This document shows positions 53,905-63,934 of a stretch of DNA of 64,000 nt, in pieces. This DNA is from Streptomyces sp. I6. Its GTDB lineage: Bacteria; Actinomycetota; Actinomycetes; Streptomycetales; Streptomycetaceae. The position numbers and the translations under genes are program-made. Each line of letters starts with the position of its first letter. The first letter of the stretch is position 1. The notes under the pieces are model-generated. The model was not told where the DNA came from, searched no databases, and saw only the letters and a program-made list of their open reading frames with translations. The stretch spans positions 2,077,501 to 2,141,500 of the forward strand of contig RHDP01000001.1 of NCBI GenBank assembly GCA_003725745.1, in the 5' to 3' direction.

Positions 53905-56900
53905 TCACGAGCGGGCCGCGGCCGGCTCCTCCTCGCCGATGAAGGTCCGCCACAGCTCGGCGTACCGCCCGCCCCGCGCGAGCAGTTGGTCGTGCGTGCC
54001 GTCCTCGACCACCCTGCCGTGCGCCATGACGACCACACGGTCCGCGCGGGCCGCGGTGGTGAGGCGGTGCGCGACCACCAGGGTGGTGCGGCGCCCGGTC
54101 AGCCGGTCGGTGGCCTGGTTCACCTGTGCCTCCGTGGCCAGGTCGAGCGCGGCGGTCGCCTCGTCGAGCAGCAGCACGTCCGGATCGACCAGTTCGGCCC
54201 GGGCCAGGGCGATGAGCTGGCGCTGGCCGGCGGAGAGATTACGGCCGCGCTCCGCGACCTCGTGGAGATAGCCGTCCTCCAGCGTGGCGATCATCTCGTG
54301 CGCGCCGACCGCACGGGCCGCGGCCTCCACCTCCGCGTCACTCGCCCCGGGCCGCCCGTACGCGATGGCGTCCCGGACCGTGCCGGGGAAGAGGTACGCC
54401 TCCTGCGGCACGACACCGAGCCGGTGCCGGTAGGAGGTGAGGTCGAGGTCGCGCAGATCGGTGCCGTCGGCGGTCACCCGTCCGCTCGTCGGGTCGTAGA
54501 ACCGTGCCACCAGCTTGACCAGGGTGGACTTGCCCGCGCCCGTCTCGCCGACGAACGCGACCGTCTGCCCGGCCGGGATCCGCAGGTCGACACCGCTGAG
54601 CGCGCTGTCCCCGCCGTCGGCCCCGCCGCCGTACGCGAACGAGACGTTCTCGAAGGCGAGGTCGCCCCGCAGCGAGGACACCTCGACCGGCTCGCGGGAC
54701 TGCTTCGTCGACGTCGGCTCCCGCAGCAGCTCCTGGATCCGGCCGAGCGAGACGGTGGCCTGCTGGTAGCCGTCGAAGATCTGGGACAACTGCTGCACCG
54801 GAGCGAAGAACAGGTCGATGTAGAGCAGGTAGGCGACGAGCGCACCGGTGGTGAGGGTGCCCGCCTCGATCCGGCCCGCGCCCACGATCAGCACGGCCGC
54901 CACCGCCACGGAGGACAGCAACTGTACGAAGGGGAAGTACACGGAGATCAGCCACTGGCCGCGCACCCGCGCATCGCGGTAGCTCTCGCTGCGCTCGGTG
55001 AACCGCCGGCGGCCGGATCCCTCGCGCCGGAATGCCTGAAGGATGCGCAGACCGCTCACCGACTCCTGGAGGTCGGCGTTGACGACGCTGATCCGCTCCC
55101 GAGCAAGCTCGTACGCCTTCACCGACTGGCGGCGGAAGAAGTACGTGCCGACGATCAGGACGGGCAGTGTCGCGAAGACCACGAGGGCCAGCTGGAGGTC
55201 GAGCGCGACCAGGGCGACCATGATCCCGAAGAAGGTGACGACGGAGACGAAGGCGGTGACCAGACCCGTCTGCAGGAAGGTCGACAGCGCGTCCACGTCG
55301 GTGGTCATGCGCGTCATGATCCGGCCGGTGAGTTCGCGCTCGTAGTAGTCCAGCCCCAGGCGCTGGAGCTGGGCGAAGATCTTCAGGCGCAGGGCGTAGA
55401 GGATCCGCTCACCCGTGCGTCCCGTCATGCGGGTGGCGCCGATCTGGCCGGCCCACTGGAAGAGCACGGTCAGCAGAGCCAGGGCGGAGGCGACCCAGAC
55501 CGCGGACATCGCGGCCTGCTCGACGCCGTCGTCGATGCCATGCCGGATCAGCACCGGCAGCAGCAGGCCCATACCCGCGTCGACGGCGACCAGCAGCAGG
55601 CTGAGGAGCAGCGGCAGCCCGAAGCCGCGCAGCAGTCTGCGCAGGCCGTACCCGTCGTCCTCCGCGGTCACCGCCCGGACTTCATCGACCTGCGGGGTGT
55701 CGTCCGCCGGAGGCAGCGCCGCGACCTGGGCGAGGAGTTCGGGCGTCGCACCGACCGCCTCGTCCTCTTCCTCCTCTTCCTTGCGGACCCACAGCGGAGG
55801 CGTGATGCCGCGCTCGGCGTCGAACTCGGCGTCCATCTCGGCCCGAAGCGTGCGGTCCTCCGGAATCTCGACCGGGAGGGTGTGGCCCGGGGAGACCCCG
55901 CCCATCTCGTCGGGGTCGGTGAGCAGCCGCCGGTACAGCGCGGATCGTGCCTGCAGTTCCTCGTGGGTACCGATGTCGGCGAGCCGGCCGCCGTCGAGGA
56001 CGGCGATGCGGTCGGCGAGGCCGAGCGTGGACCGCCGGTGGGCGATCAGCAGGGTGGTGCGCCCGGCCATCACTCCGCGCAGCGCCTCGTGGATCTCGTG
56101 CTCGACCCGGGCGTCGACGGCGGAGGTGGCGTCGTCGAGCAGCAGCAGCCGGGGGTCGGCGAGGATCGCGCGGGCGAGGGCGATCCGCTGCCGCTGGCCG
56201 CCGGAGAGGGTGAGGCCCTGCTCGCCGACCTTGGTGTCGTAGCCGTCGGGCAGCTCGCTGATGAAACGGTCCGCCTGCGCCGTACGCGCAGCCTCGGCGA
56301 TCTCCTCGTCCGTCGCGTCCGGTTTCCCGAAGGCGATGTTGGAGCGGACGGTGTCGGAGAACAGGAAGCTGTCCTCCGGTACCAGCCCGACGGCGGCCCT
56401 CAGTGACTCCAGGGTGAGTTCGCGTACGTCGTGACCGCCGACGAGGACCGCGCCGTGCGACACGTCGTAGAAGCGCGGCAGCAGCAGCGAGACGGTCGAC
56501 TTGCCGCTGCCCGAGGAGCCGACGACGGCGACGGTCTCGCCGGACCGGATCTCCAGGGAGAAGCCGTCGAGGACGGGCCGGGCTCCCTTCCCGCTAACGT
56601 TTCCGCTCCCGTTTCCGTAGGAGAAGCCGACGTCGTCGAACTCGACCGTCGCCGGGGCGTCGGCCGGCAGCACCTTGGTGCCGTCCTTGATCGCCGGCTC
56701 GGTGTCGATCAGTTCCAGGACCCGCTCGACACCGGCCCGCGCCTGCTGGGCCACGGTCAGGACCATGGCCAGCATCCGCACGGGCCCGACGAGCTGGGCG
56801 AGGTAGGTGGAGAAGGCGACGAAGGTCCCGAGCGTGATCTGCCCGCGGGTGGCCAGCCAGCCGCCAGCCGCCAGCATCGCCACCTGGCCGAGCGCGGGCA

Positions 56901-57657
56901 CGGCCTGCAGCGCGGGGGTGTAGGCCGCGTTCAGCCGGACCGTGCGCAGCCGGCCGGCGAAGAGCCGGCGGCTGACGTCCCTGAGTTTGCCGGTCTCCTG
57001 GTCCTCCTGGCCGAAGCCCTTGACGACACGCACCCCGGAGGCGGCCCCGTCGACGACTCCCGCGACGGCGGCGGCCTGCTGCTGCGCGTACCACGTGGCC
57101 GGGTGGAGCCTGACCCGGCTGCGTCGGGCGATGAACCACAGTGCGGGGGCGACGGCCAGTGCGACGAGGGTGAGCGGCGGCGACAGCCAGGCCATGACGC
57201 CGAGGGAGACGAAGAAGAGCACGAAGTTCCCGATGGTCATCGGGAGCATGAAGAGCAGGCCCTGGATGAGCTGGAGGTCGCTGGTGGCGCGCCCGACGAC
57301 CTGGCCGGTGGACAGCTCGTCCTGACGGCGCCCGTCAAGCCGGCTGATCGTCCGGAACATGTCGGTGCGCAGGTCGTGCTGGACGTCGAGGGCGAGCCGT
57401 CCGCCGTAGTAGCGGCGTACATAGGTGAGTGCGTAGACGACGAGCGCAGCGCCGATCAGCAGCCCGGTCCACACGGACAGTGACCGTGAGTGACCACCTA
57501 TGACATCGTCGATCACGACCTTGATGATCAAAGGAACAACGGCCATGACCGCCATGCCGGCGAGTGACGAGCCGAGTGCGAGCACGACGTTCCGCCGGTA
57601 CCGCCACGCGTAACCGGCCAGTCTCCGCGCCCACGATCGCTCTGCCGCCGCCGTCAC
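53905..57657 (-). CDS. ABC exporter, two half-transporters fused in one chain
   Basis: 1250 residues from GTG 57657, which has GGGGAGG six bases upstream (ATG 57720 is an in-frame alternative without such a site). Order: six-helix membrane domain, ATPase (GSSGSGKST, LSGGQRQRIALARA, LLLLDDATSAVD), an acidic linker with KEEEEEDEA, second six-helix domain, ATPase ([34 protein letters not shown]). Note that both Walker B glutamates differ: DDATSA has Asp in the first ATPase, Glu in the second, so the first site is probably degenerate and the second hydrolytic. Substrate unknown; likely drug or lipid export. Confidence 0.95.
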   Translation of the reverse strand: MTAAAERSWARRLAGYAWRYRRNVVLALGSSLAGMAVMAVVPLIIKVVIDDVIGGHSRSLSVWTGLLIGAALVVYALTYVRRYYGGRLALDVQHDLRTDMFRTISRLDGRRQDELSTGQVVGRATSDLQLIQGLLFMLPMTIGNFVLFFVSLGVMAWLSPPLTLVALAVAPALWFIARRSRVRLHPATWYAQQQAAAVAGVVDGAASGVRVVKGFGQEDQETGKLRDVSRRLFAGRLRTVRLNAAYTPALQAVPALGQVAMLAAGGWLATRGQITLGTFVAFSTYLAQLVGPVRMLAMVLTVAQQARAGVERVLELIDTEPAIKDGTKVLPADAPATVEFDDVGFSYGNGSGNVSGKGARPVLDGFSLEIRSGETVAVVGSSGSGKSTVSLLLPRFYDVSHGAVLVGGHDVRELTLESLRAAVGLVPEDSFLFSDTVRSNIAFGKPDATDEEIAEAARTAQADRFISELPDGYDTKVGEQGLTLSGGQRQRIALARAILADPRLLLLDDATSAVDARVEHEIHEALRGVMAGRTTLLIAHRRSTLGLADRIAVLDGGRLADIGTHEELQARSALYRRLLTDPDEMGGVSPGHTLPVEIPEDRTLRAEMDAEFDAERGITPPLWVRKEEEEEDEAVGATPELLAQVAALPPADDTPQVDEVRAVTAEDDGYGLRRLLRGFGLPLLLSLLLVAVDAGMGLLLPVLIRHGIDDGVEQAAMSAVWVASALALLTVLFQWAGQIGATRMTGRTGERILYALRLKIFAQLQRLGLDYYERELTGRIMTRMTTDVDALSTFLQTGLVTAFVSVVTFFGIMVALVALDLQLALVVFATLPVLIVGTYFFRRQSVKAYELARERISVVNADLQESVSGLRILQAFRREGSGRRRFTERSESYRDARVRGQWLISVYFPFVQLLSSVAVAAVLIVGAGRIEAGTLTTGALVAYLLYIDLFFAPVQQLSQIFDGYQQATVSLGRIQELLREPTSTKQSREPVEVSSLRGDLAFENVSFAYGGGADGGDSALSGVDLRIPAGQTVAFVGETGAGKSTLVKLVARFYDPTSGRVTADGTDLRDLDLTSYRHRLGVVPQEAYLFPGTVRDAIAYGRPGASDAEVEAAARAVGAHEMIATLEDGYLHEVAERGRNLSAGQRQLIALARAELVDPDVLLLDEATAALDLATEAQVNQATDRLTGRRTTLVVAHRLTTAARADRVVVMAHGRVVEDGTHDQLLARGGRYAELWRTFIGEEEPAAARS

Positions 57658-57905
57658 CAGATGCCTCCCCGTCGTCCTGATCTGCCGGAAGGCACCAACG
57701 CGGACCGGGCCCGATTTCATCCCGGTGGGGCGCGGTGGGGTGAAAGTACGGTCGCTGGTCCTAGGACCGGCGACCGCATCGCGCACCTACAAGCTTGTGG
57801 GCTTGTGAAAGGGCGGAGATGGACCCCGGGCATGTGAGGCGCCGGATGATATCCCGGCACGCCCCGTGACGTGGGGCCGCGGGGACTCGGCCGGGAAGGC
57901 GTGAC

Positions 57906-58511
57906 TCAGCTCGCCGACGGAGACGGCGCCGGGGTCTCGGCGGACCAGAAGTCGGAACGGACGTAGGGGAGGCCCTCCGCGGCGGGTGAGCCGGGGTCGA
58001 TCGGCTCCCTGGGGGGCTCGGTCACCGCGGACTCGGTGACGCAGGGGGAGGTGACGCTGATGACGGCCTGGCCCTTGTAGCCGACCTGGAGGGAGACCCG
58101 GAAACCCTCCGGGCTGGTCGCGAAGATCGCCGGCATCTCCTTGTCCTCGCGGACCGAGGTGATCTTGTAGCCGTCCTTCGTCCACCGGCGCTCGACGACC
58201 CCGAGGAAGCTGCCGCGCCGCTCGTCAGAGATGATCGTCATCACATAGCGCCGACGCGTGATGCTCCCCGTCCCGGTGCTGTCGTTCTTGAAGTCGGTGC
58301 AGATGGAGTCGCTCGACGGGCCGCGCTCAGTTTCGACACTCGGCTTGATGGCCCCGAAGATGCCGTCGAGCATCTGCTCGGCCCGCTCACCGGCCTCCTG
58401 CATGTTCATGCTCTGAGTCCTTTCCTTCGGTGCTGAGTCCCCGCCGCCGATGAGGCCACAGCCGGAAACGACGGTGACGGTGAGCGCCACTGCGAGCAAG
58501 CGATGTTTCAT
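57906..58511 (-). CDS. Lipoprotein linked to the DUF1023 hydrolase
   Basis: 201 residues from ATG 58511. Signal peptide MKHRLLAVALTVTVVSGC with lipobox VVSGC. The mature part starts with a helix (MNMQEAGERAEQMLDGIFGAI) and then a mixed domain (RRRYVMTIISDERRGSFLGVVERRW, GFRVSLQVGYKG). Its start overlaps the stop of the hydrolase gene by four bases, so it is made together with it. Such lipoproteins regularly accompany DUF1023 hydrolases in Streptomyces. Confidence 0.85.
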   Translation of the reverse strand: MKHRLLAVALTVTVVSGCGLIGGGDSAPKERTQSMNMQEAGERAEQMLDGIFGAIKPSVETERGPSSDSICTDFKNDSTGTGSITRRRYVMTIISDERRGSFLGVVERRWTKDGYKITSVREDKEMPAIFATSPEGFRVSLQVGYKGQAVISVTSPCVTESAVTEPPREPIDPGSPAAEGLPYVRSDFWSAETPAPSPSAS

Positions 58512-60394
58512 CGGTACTTCTCCGTGGTGACAAGGTGGGGCCGCCCCGAGACGATGGCGGCGATGTTGGCAGCGGACTCCGGGTCCTTATCAGGGTTGAA
58601 GTAGTTGGAGTGCGCGGGCGTCGGGCCCTCGCCCGCGATGACCGGCCGTGGACCGTCATCGACCTTGAACCGGTGTGCGCCGAAGGCCTCGCTGGCGGGG
58701 TCCTTGCCGAACCAGATGTCGTCGTCACCCTGGTCTGCGATGTCCGCAGCCAGGTACGACAGCAGAGGACCGCCGCCCGCGAAGACGCCCCCAGCGATCG
58801 CTTCCTGTTTCGACGGCAGTTTGCTCACCGGGTCGTTCTCGGCCGCGCCCACGAACACATGGTCCTTGCCGACACCCAAGTCCGCCGCCTCGTCCACGCC
58901 GACGCCAGGGCTGCCGAGCAGCACGATGTCGTCCGCGCCCGGGATCCCGCCCCCTTCCTGGGTGGCCGCGCCGACCAGGCGGGAGCCGTACGAGTGCCCG
59001 ATCGCGGTGAGATGCGGGTCTCCATGCTGGTTGGTGACGCCTAGGCCGCTCATGAACGAGTTGTAGGCGGGAGCCCCCCGCTCTGCCCGGTCGGCGGACA
59101 TGACCTCGATGTTGGAGAGCAAGGTCTCCGCATCCACTCCGCCAAGCTGCGGTGGGTCGTATCCGAGCCAGACGATGGAGGCACTCGACGGGTCGTTGAG
59201 GCGGGCCAGGACTGCGGTGTCATGTGCGCGCCTGAGGTCGTTCCGGGCAAAGTCCCCGTCAAGTGCCGTGCCCAGCCCCGGGACATACGCCGACACGTTC
59301 CGCGAAGTGTCCGGATTGCCGTAGGCCACGATCGCCCGGCCCGTGCCTTCGTCGGCGATGCCCAGCAGGTACATCGGAGGTTCCCTCGGGTCGCTGAGCC
59401 GGGTGGTGGCGTTCAGCTCCATTTGGTGCTGGATCTCCTTCAGGCCGCCCAACCGGGCCCGGGCCACCTCGCCCTCCTCACCGCTGAACTTCGCGATCAG
59501 CAGCTGAAGGTTCTCCCTGTTCGCCTCGTCGCGGACCTGGGCCGGGATACCGTCGAGGTTCCCGATGACGTCCGGATAGCTCGCGAGGTACTCCTCGCGC
59601 CGAGCGTCGGTCAGCCCGTCCCACCACCTCTTGCGGTCGGCGGGCGACTCGTCCAGCGGGATCTCGCGCTCGATCTGGCCTCCGGCGGCCTCCCGCACCG
59701 CCGCCATGTCGGCTGCCGCGTCGGCCCAGGTGCCGGCGTCGACGGTGAGTCCCGGCGTGGCCCTGAGCTTGGCGAACACACTCTGGTAGCGGCCGTCGGT
59801 CTCCCGTGCGTCGCGCAGGGCCCGGGCGATGCGGTCGGCGATGTCCTGGGCCTTGGCCTGATGAGGGTTCGTGCTGATCAGGCCCGGTCCTCGGTAGCCT
59901 GCGGCCGGGTCGAGAAGACCGGCGCCGCCGCCGGGTCCGTGGACTCCGCCACCGGGTCCGATCAGGCCGTTGCGGCCTGCAGCCCGGCCTCCCGGGATCT
60001 GCCGCCCCGTCAGTTCGCTCGTACCCGCCGCCGGATAGCCGATGCTTCCGTCCTCGTGGACCGTGTACGCGTGGGCGGCCGCGTCGGCGAGGGCTTCCTT
60101 CACCCGGCGTTGCGGCGAGGCGAGTTCGGCGGCCAGTCCGCTCACCGCGGTCCGCAGCAGACCGCATTCGGTCCTGATGTAGTCGAAGTTGCGGCTCAGC
60201 CGTTGAAGGCGCTGCACCGCGGCTTCGGCGGACTCACTCTCCTGCGTCTTCGACAGGGCACCGCTCATGTCCCCGTTGACGCGCTCCTCGGCCGCGTCCG
60301 CGTGCCGTGACACGGCGCCCCAGGCGTCGGCGGCGTCGTTCAGCTTGTCGAGCTTCAGATCCCGCAGCTGCTGCCAGGTCAGCGGAGACGTCAC
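58508..60394 (-). CDS. DUF1023-family alpha/beta hydrolase with helical N-terminus
   Basis: 628 residues from GTG 60394, overlapping the upstream stop (GTGA). The first 110 residues are helical and WXG100/ESX-like (LTWQQLRDLKLDKLNDAADAWGAV), followed by a Gly-rich linker. The hydrolase domain shows YVPGLGTALDG, VWLGYDPPQ, nucleophile GHSYGSRLVG, LLGSPGVGVDEA and a final GPTPAHSNYF. No signal peptide: members with this layout are thought to be linked to type VII-like export, which is inferred. Substrate unknown. Confidence 0.9.
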   Translation of the reverse strand: MTSPLTWQQLRDLKLDKLNDAADAWGAVSRHADAAEERVNGDMSGALSKTQESESAEAAVQRLQRLSRNFDYIRTECGLLRTAVSGLAAELASPQRRVKEALADAAAHAYTVHEDGSIGYPAAGTSELTGRQIPGGRAAGRNGLIGPGGGVHGPGGGAGLLDPAAGYRGPGLISTNPHQAKAQDIADRIARALRDARETDGRYQSVFAKLRATPGLTVDAGTWADAAADMAAVREAAGGQIEREIPLDESPADRKRWWDGLTDARREEYLASYPDVIGNLDGIPAQVRDEANRENLQLLIAKFSGEEGEVARARLGGLKEIQHQMELNATTRLSDPREPPMYLLGIADEGTGRAIVAYGNPDTSRNVSAYVPGLGTALDGDFARNDLRRAHDTAVLARLNDPSSASIVWLGYDPPQLGGVDAETLLSNIEVMSADRAERGAPAYNSFMSGLGVTNQHGDPHLTAIGHSYGSRLVGAATQEGGGIPGADDIVLLGSPGVGVDEAADLGVGKDHVFVGAAENDPVSKLPSKQEAIAGGVFAGGGPLLSYLAADIADQGDDDIWFGKDPASEAFGAHRFKVDDGPRPVIAGEGPTPAHSNYFNPDKDPESAANIAAIVSGRPHLVTTEKYR

Positions 60395-60858
60395 CGTGCG
60401 GCACCGCCCCGGGGGACCTGCACGGCTTTCGTCGTGGCCCCGACCTCGTGGTCCACTCCCACGAGCTCTCTGCCCGCCCTCCGTAACGCGGGCTCCAGCC
60501 CCCTGCACTCGTCCTCCACCGCGGCCAGGCGGTTCTCCCAGGAGTGAAGCACCCCGTGCAGCGAGGCGAGACTGGACAGTCCTGAGAGGCCGCCCGCCGT
60601 CCCGGTGTGCCCCGTTGTCAGGTCGGTCCTGGCCCTGCGGGTGCCGGTCCAAAGGATGCCGGCGGTCGCGGCGGCGCGGTTCCACGGCTGGGCCGTGTGC
60701 TTCAGCCGCGCTTCGCCCGCCGTACCCGACGGGCCGTCATCGCCGCGATCGGGCGGGAGCCCGTTGAGCCGCGTCCCCGTGGCCTGCCGTTCGGCCGCGG
60801 ATGCCTTGATCCGTTCCCACTCGTCCCACGCCACGTGTGGCCTTCTCCCCATGCGCAT
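60391..60858 (-). CDS. Small helical protein, WXG100-operon type
   Basis: 155 residues from ATG 60858 (ATG 60852 also possible). Starts GRRPHVAWDEWERIKASAAER, the conserved start of small proteins encoded ahead of DUF1023 hydrolases. Mostly helical, with a heptad-like end (WENRLAAVEDECRGLEPALRRAGRELVGV). It probably binds the helical N-terminus of the hydrolase. First gene of the three-gene operon. Confidence 0.8.
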   Translation of the reverse strand: MRMGRRPHVAWDEWERIKASAAERQATGTRLNGLPPDRGDDGPSGTAGEARLKHTAQPWNRAAATAGILWTGTRRARTDLTTGHTGTAGGLSGLSSLASLHGVLHSWENRLAAVEDECRGLEPALRRAGRELVGVDHEVGATTKAVQVPRGGAAR

Positions 60859-61060
60859 GCGATGCCGCCCAGACCGCCTGGGATCGCCGCTGCAGGCTAG
60901 CGAACCGCTCCGGGCCCGCTCATCCGTCGCATGCACGGGGACGTGTAGGTACGCGTACTCATCCGCGGCGGAGGGGCCGTGTGCACGGATGCGGAGTGAG
61001 CATACGAAAGGCCGCGGCGTTCCCGGGGCGCCGGTGCGCTCGCGCCTCGCAGCCCCGCCG

Positions 61061-61109
61061 TCACCCGTCACCCGCCACCCGCCACCCGCCACCCGTCACC
61101 CGCCACCCG
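61061..61109. repeat. 7-bp tandem repeat
   Basis: Seven head-to-tail copies of YCACCCG. It lies in the gap between the helical-protein gene and the TPP enzyme (60859-61215), where I see no gene. Confidence 0.9.
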
Positions 61110-61215
61110 TGCCACCAGCCCCGCAGGTGCACTCGCGCCGCGACGTGCGCCGGGGCCCGACGGTGCACCCGCCTGCCACCCCAGCCCCGCACGAGTGCGC
61201 CCGTGCCCCGCCGCC

Positions 61216-62897
61216 CTACAGGTGCGTCGGCGCGAACATCCGGAGCACCGCGGGCAGCACCACGACCGAGGGGCCGGGCTGTGCGAGGGCCTTGGCGAGG
61301 TCCTCGCGGAGCGATTCCGCGGTGGTGCGCACGGCCGGGACGCCGAAGGACTCGGCGAGCGCGACGAAGTCCGGGCGGGACAGCTCGGTCGCGGTGGCCT
61401 CGCCGAAGGCGTCCGTCATGTACTCGCGCAGGATGCCGTAGCCGCCGTCGTCGACGATCAGCCAGGTCACCGGCAGTTCGTACTGCTTGGCGGAAGCCAG
61501 TTCCGCGATCGAGTACATCGCGCCGCCGTCGCCGGACACCGCGAGCACCGGCCTGGTGCGGTCCGCGGCGGCCGCGCCGAGGGCGGCGGGGAAGCCGTAG
61601 CCGAGGCCGCCCGCGCCCTGCGCCGAGTGCATGGTGTTCGGCCGGCGGGCGTCGAAGGCGGACCAGGCCCAGTAGGCCAGGATCGTCATGTCCCAGAAGC
61701 TCGGGGAGTCGTCCGGCAGGGCCTCGCGGACCGCGGCGAGTACCTCCTGCTCCAGGGTCAGCTCCTGTCCGGCGATCCGCTCCCGGACCTTCGCCAGCAG
61801 TGCGGAGACCCGCTCGGCGGCCGACGGGTCGCGGCGTTCCTCCACCGTCTCCAGCAGCGCGGCGAGCGCCATCCGGGCGTCGGCGTGGATGCCGAGCCCG
61901 GGGTGGTTGGACTCGAGCTTGCCGAGGTCCGCCTCGATCTGGACGACCCGGCCGCGCGGGGCGAAGGTGTGGTAGTTCGAGGAGAGTTCACCCAGGCCGG
62001 AGCCGACGACGAGCAGTACGTCGGCGTCCTCGAGGAAGTCGGTGGTGTGCCGGTCCTCCAGCCAGGACTGCATCGACAGCGGGTGCTCCCAGGGGAAGGC
62101 CCCTTGCCGCCGAAGGTGGTCACGACGGGCGCGTCCAGTTTCTCGGCGAGCGCCAGCAGCTTGCCGGAGGCGTGCGAGCGCACGACGCCGCCGCCGGCGA
62201 TGATCGCGGGGCGCTCGGCGTGCCGCAGCAGATGCGCGGCGACGGCGGTGAGTTCCGGGCGGGGCACGAGATCGTGCGGGGTGGCGTCCAGGGCCGTCAC
62301 GACCGGTAGGGCCGTCTCGGCGAGCAGCACGTCCTGGGGGATCTCCACCCAGACCGGTCCGTGCGGGGCCGTCAGCGCGGACTGCCAGGCGTCGGCGATC
62401 GCCGAGGGGATCTGGGAGGCGGTGCGGACGGTGTGCACGGACTTCACGACGTCCCGGAACGACGCCTTCTGGTCGCGCAGTTCGTGCAGATAGCCGTGTC
62501 GCCCGCCGCCGATGCCGGCGCTCGGCACCTGGCTGGAGATCGCCAGGACGGGGGCGCTGGCCGCGGCGGCCTCCTGGAGCGCGGCGAGCGCGGTGAGCGC
62601 ACCGGGGCCGGTGGAGAGCAGCAGCGGGGTGGCCTGTCCGGTGATCCGGCCGTGGGCGTCGGCGGCGAAGCCCGCGTTGTTCTCCACCCGCAGCCCGACG
62701 TAGCCGAGGTCGGAGCGGCGCAGCGCGTCGAACATGCCGAGGGCGTGCTGGCCGGGCAGGCCGAAGACCGTGGTGGCACCGAGCCCGGCGAGGGTCTCGA
62801 CGACGAGGTCTCCGCCGTTGCGGCCGGGCGGCGGGTTGAGCGCGGCGTCGACCTGCCGCGCCGTGGGGCGCAGCACGAGGTCGTGGTCGTGGGTCAC
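61216..62897 (-). CDS. Thiamine-diphosphate enzyme, acetolactate synthase-like, one apparent frameshift
   Basis: GTG 62897 overlaps the agmatinase stop (GTGA). N-terminal TPP domain with [17 protein letters not shown] (activating Glu), central domain ([16 protein letters not shown]), and C-terminal TPP site [22 protein letters not shown]...DGGYGIL. The frame breaks at the C4 run 62100-62103; one extra base gives [21 protein letters not shown] and an intact 560-residue enzyme. The pairing with agmatinase suggests a role in arginine/agmatine or guanidino-compound metabolism rather than branched-chain amino-acid synthesis; the reaction is unknown. Confidence 0.82.
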
Positions 62898-63871
62898 TTG
62901 TCGTTCCTGGACGCGGCGATCTGGCGGGCCATGATCGTGGTGAGTTCGTACGCGGTGTGGGAGGCCGCGACCGAGGTGATCTCGGCGTGGTCGTAGGCCG
63001 GGGCGACCTCGACGACGTCGGCGGAGACCAGGTTGCAGGAGGCGAGCCCGCGGAGGATCTCCAGCAGTTCGCGGGAGGTCATGCCGCCGGCCTCGGGGGT
63101 GCCGGTGCCGGGGGCGTGCGCCGGGTCGAGGCAGTCGATGTCGATGGAGATGTACAGGGGGCGGTCGCCGATGCGCTGGCGGAGCTGGTCGGCGACCTCG
63201 TCGGCGCCCCGGCGGTAGACGTCGGAGGAGGTGACGATGCCGAAGCCCATCTTCTCGTCGTCGGTGAGGTCCTGCTTGCCGTAGAGCGGGCCGCGGATGC
63301 CGACGTGGGACAGGGCCTCGGTGTCGAGGATGCCCTCCTCGACGGCGCGGCGGAACGGGGTGCCGTGGGTGTACTCGGCGCCGAAGTAGGTGTCCCAGGT
63401 GTCCAGGTGGGCGTCGAAGTGCAGCAGCGCGACGGGGCCGTGCTTCCTGGCGACCGAGCGGAGCAGGGGCAGCGCGATGGTGTGGTCGCCGCCGAGGGTC
63501 ATCATGCGGGCGCCGGTGCCGAGGATGTCGTCGGCGGCGGCCTCGATGGTCTCGACGGCCTCGTTGATGTTGAACGGGTTGGCGGCGATGTCGCCCGCGT
63601 CCGCGACCTGGGCGAGCGCGAAGGGCGAGGCGTCCTGGGCCGGGTTGTACGGCCGCAGGAGCCTCGACGCCTCGCGGATGGCGTTGCCGCCGAAGCGCGC
63701 GCCGGGACGGTAGGAGACCCCGGCGTCGAAGGGCACGCCGACGACGGCGACGTCGGTGCTGCCGACCTCGTCGAGCCGGGGCAGCCGGGCGAACGTCGCG
63801 GGTCCGGCGTACCGCGGGATGCGGGACGAGTCGATGGGGCCGCGCGGCGTCTCGTTGCTGCTCATGACCAT
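62894..63871 (-). CDS. speB: Agmatinase/ureohydrolase
   Basis: 325 residues from ATG 63871 (AGGAAG seven bases upstream; ATG 63865 is also possible). Ureohydrolase fold with the dinuclear Mn site: [23 protein letters not shown] and [22 protein letters not shown]. It would release urea from agmatine to give putrescine, although the family also contains guanidinobutyrase and related enzymes. First of two coupled genes with the TPP enzyme; a further gene ends 63 bases upstream. Confidence 0.93.
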   Translation of the reverse strand: MVMSSNETPRGPIDSSRIPRYAGPATFARLPRLDEVGSTDVAVVGVPFDAGVSYRPGARFGGNAIREASRLLRPYNPAQDASPFALAQVADAGDIAANPFNINEAVETIEAAADDILGTGARMMTLGGDHTIALPLLRSVARKHGPVALLHFDAHLDTWDTYFGAEYTHGTPFRRAVEEGILDTEALSHVGIRGPLYGKQDLTDDEKMGFGIVTSSDVYRRGADEVADQLRQRIGDRPLYISIDIDCLDPAHAPGTGTPEAGGMTSRELLEILRGLASCNLVSADVVEVAPAYDHAEITSVAASHTAYELTTIMARQIAASRNDK

Positions 63872-63934
63872 GCCTCTGCTTCCTGCGCTTTTCTGCTTAT
63901 CCGTCGGTTTGCAGTCGTTTGACTGTAACGGGGT

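Noticed and set aside
53347..56406. 1019-codon plus-strand frame opposite the ABC exporter
   Set aside because: Antisense frame; the exporter has both ATPase motif sets.
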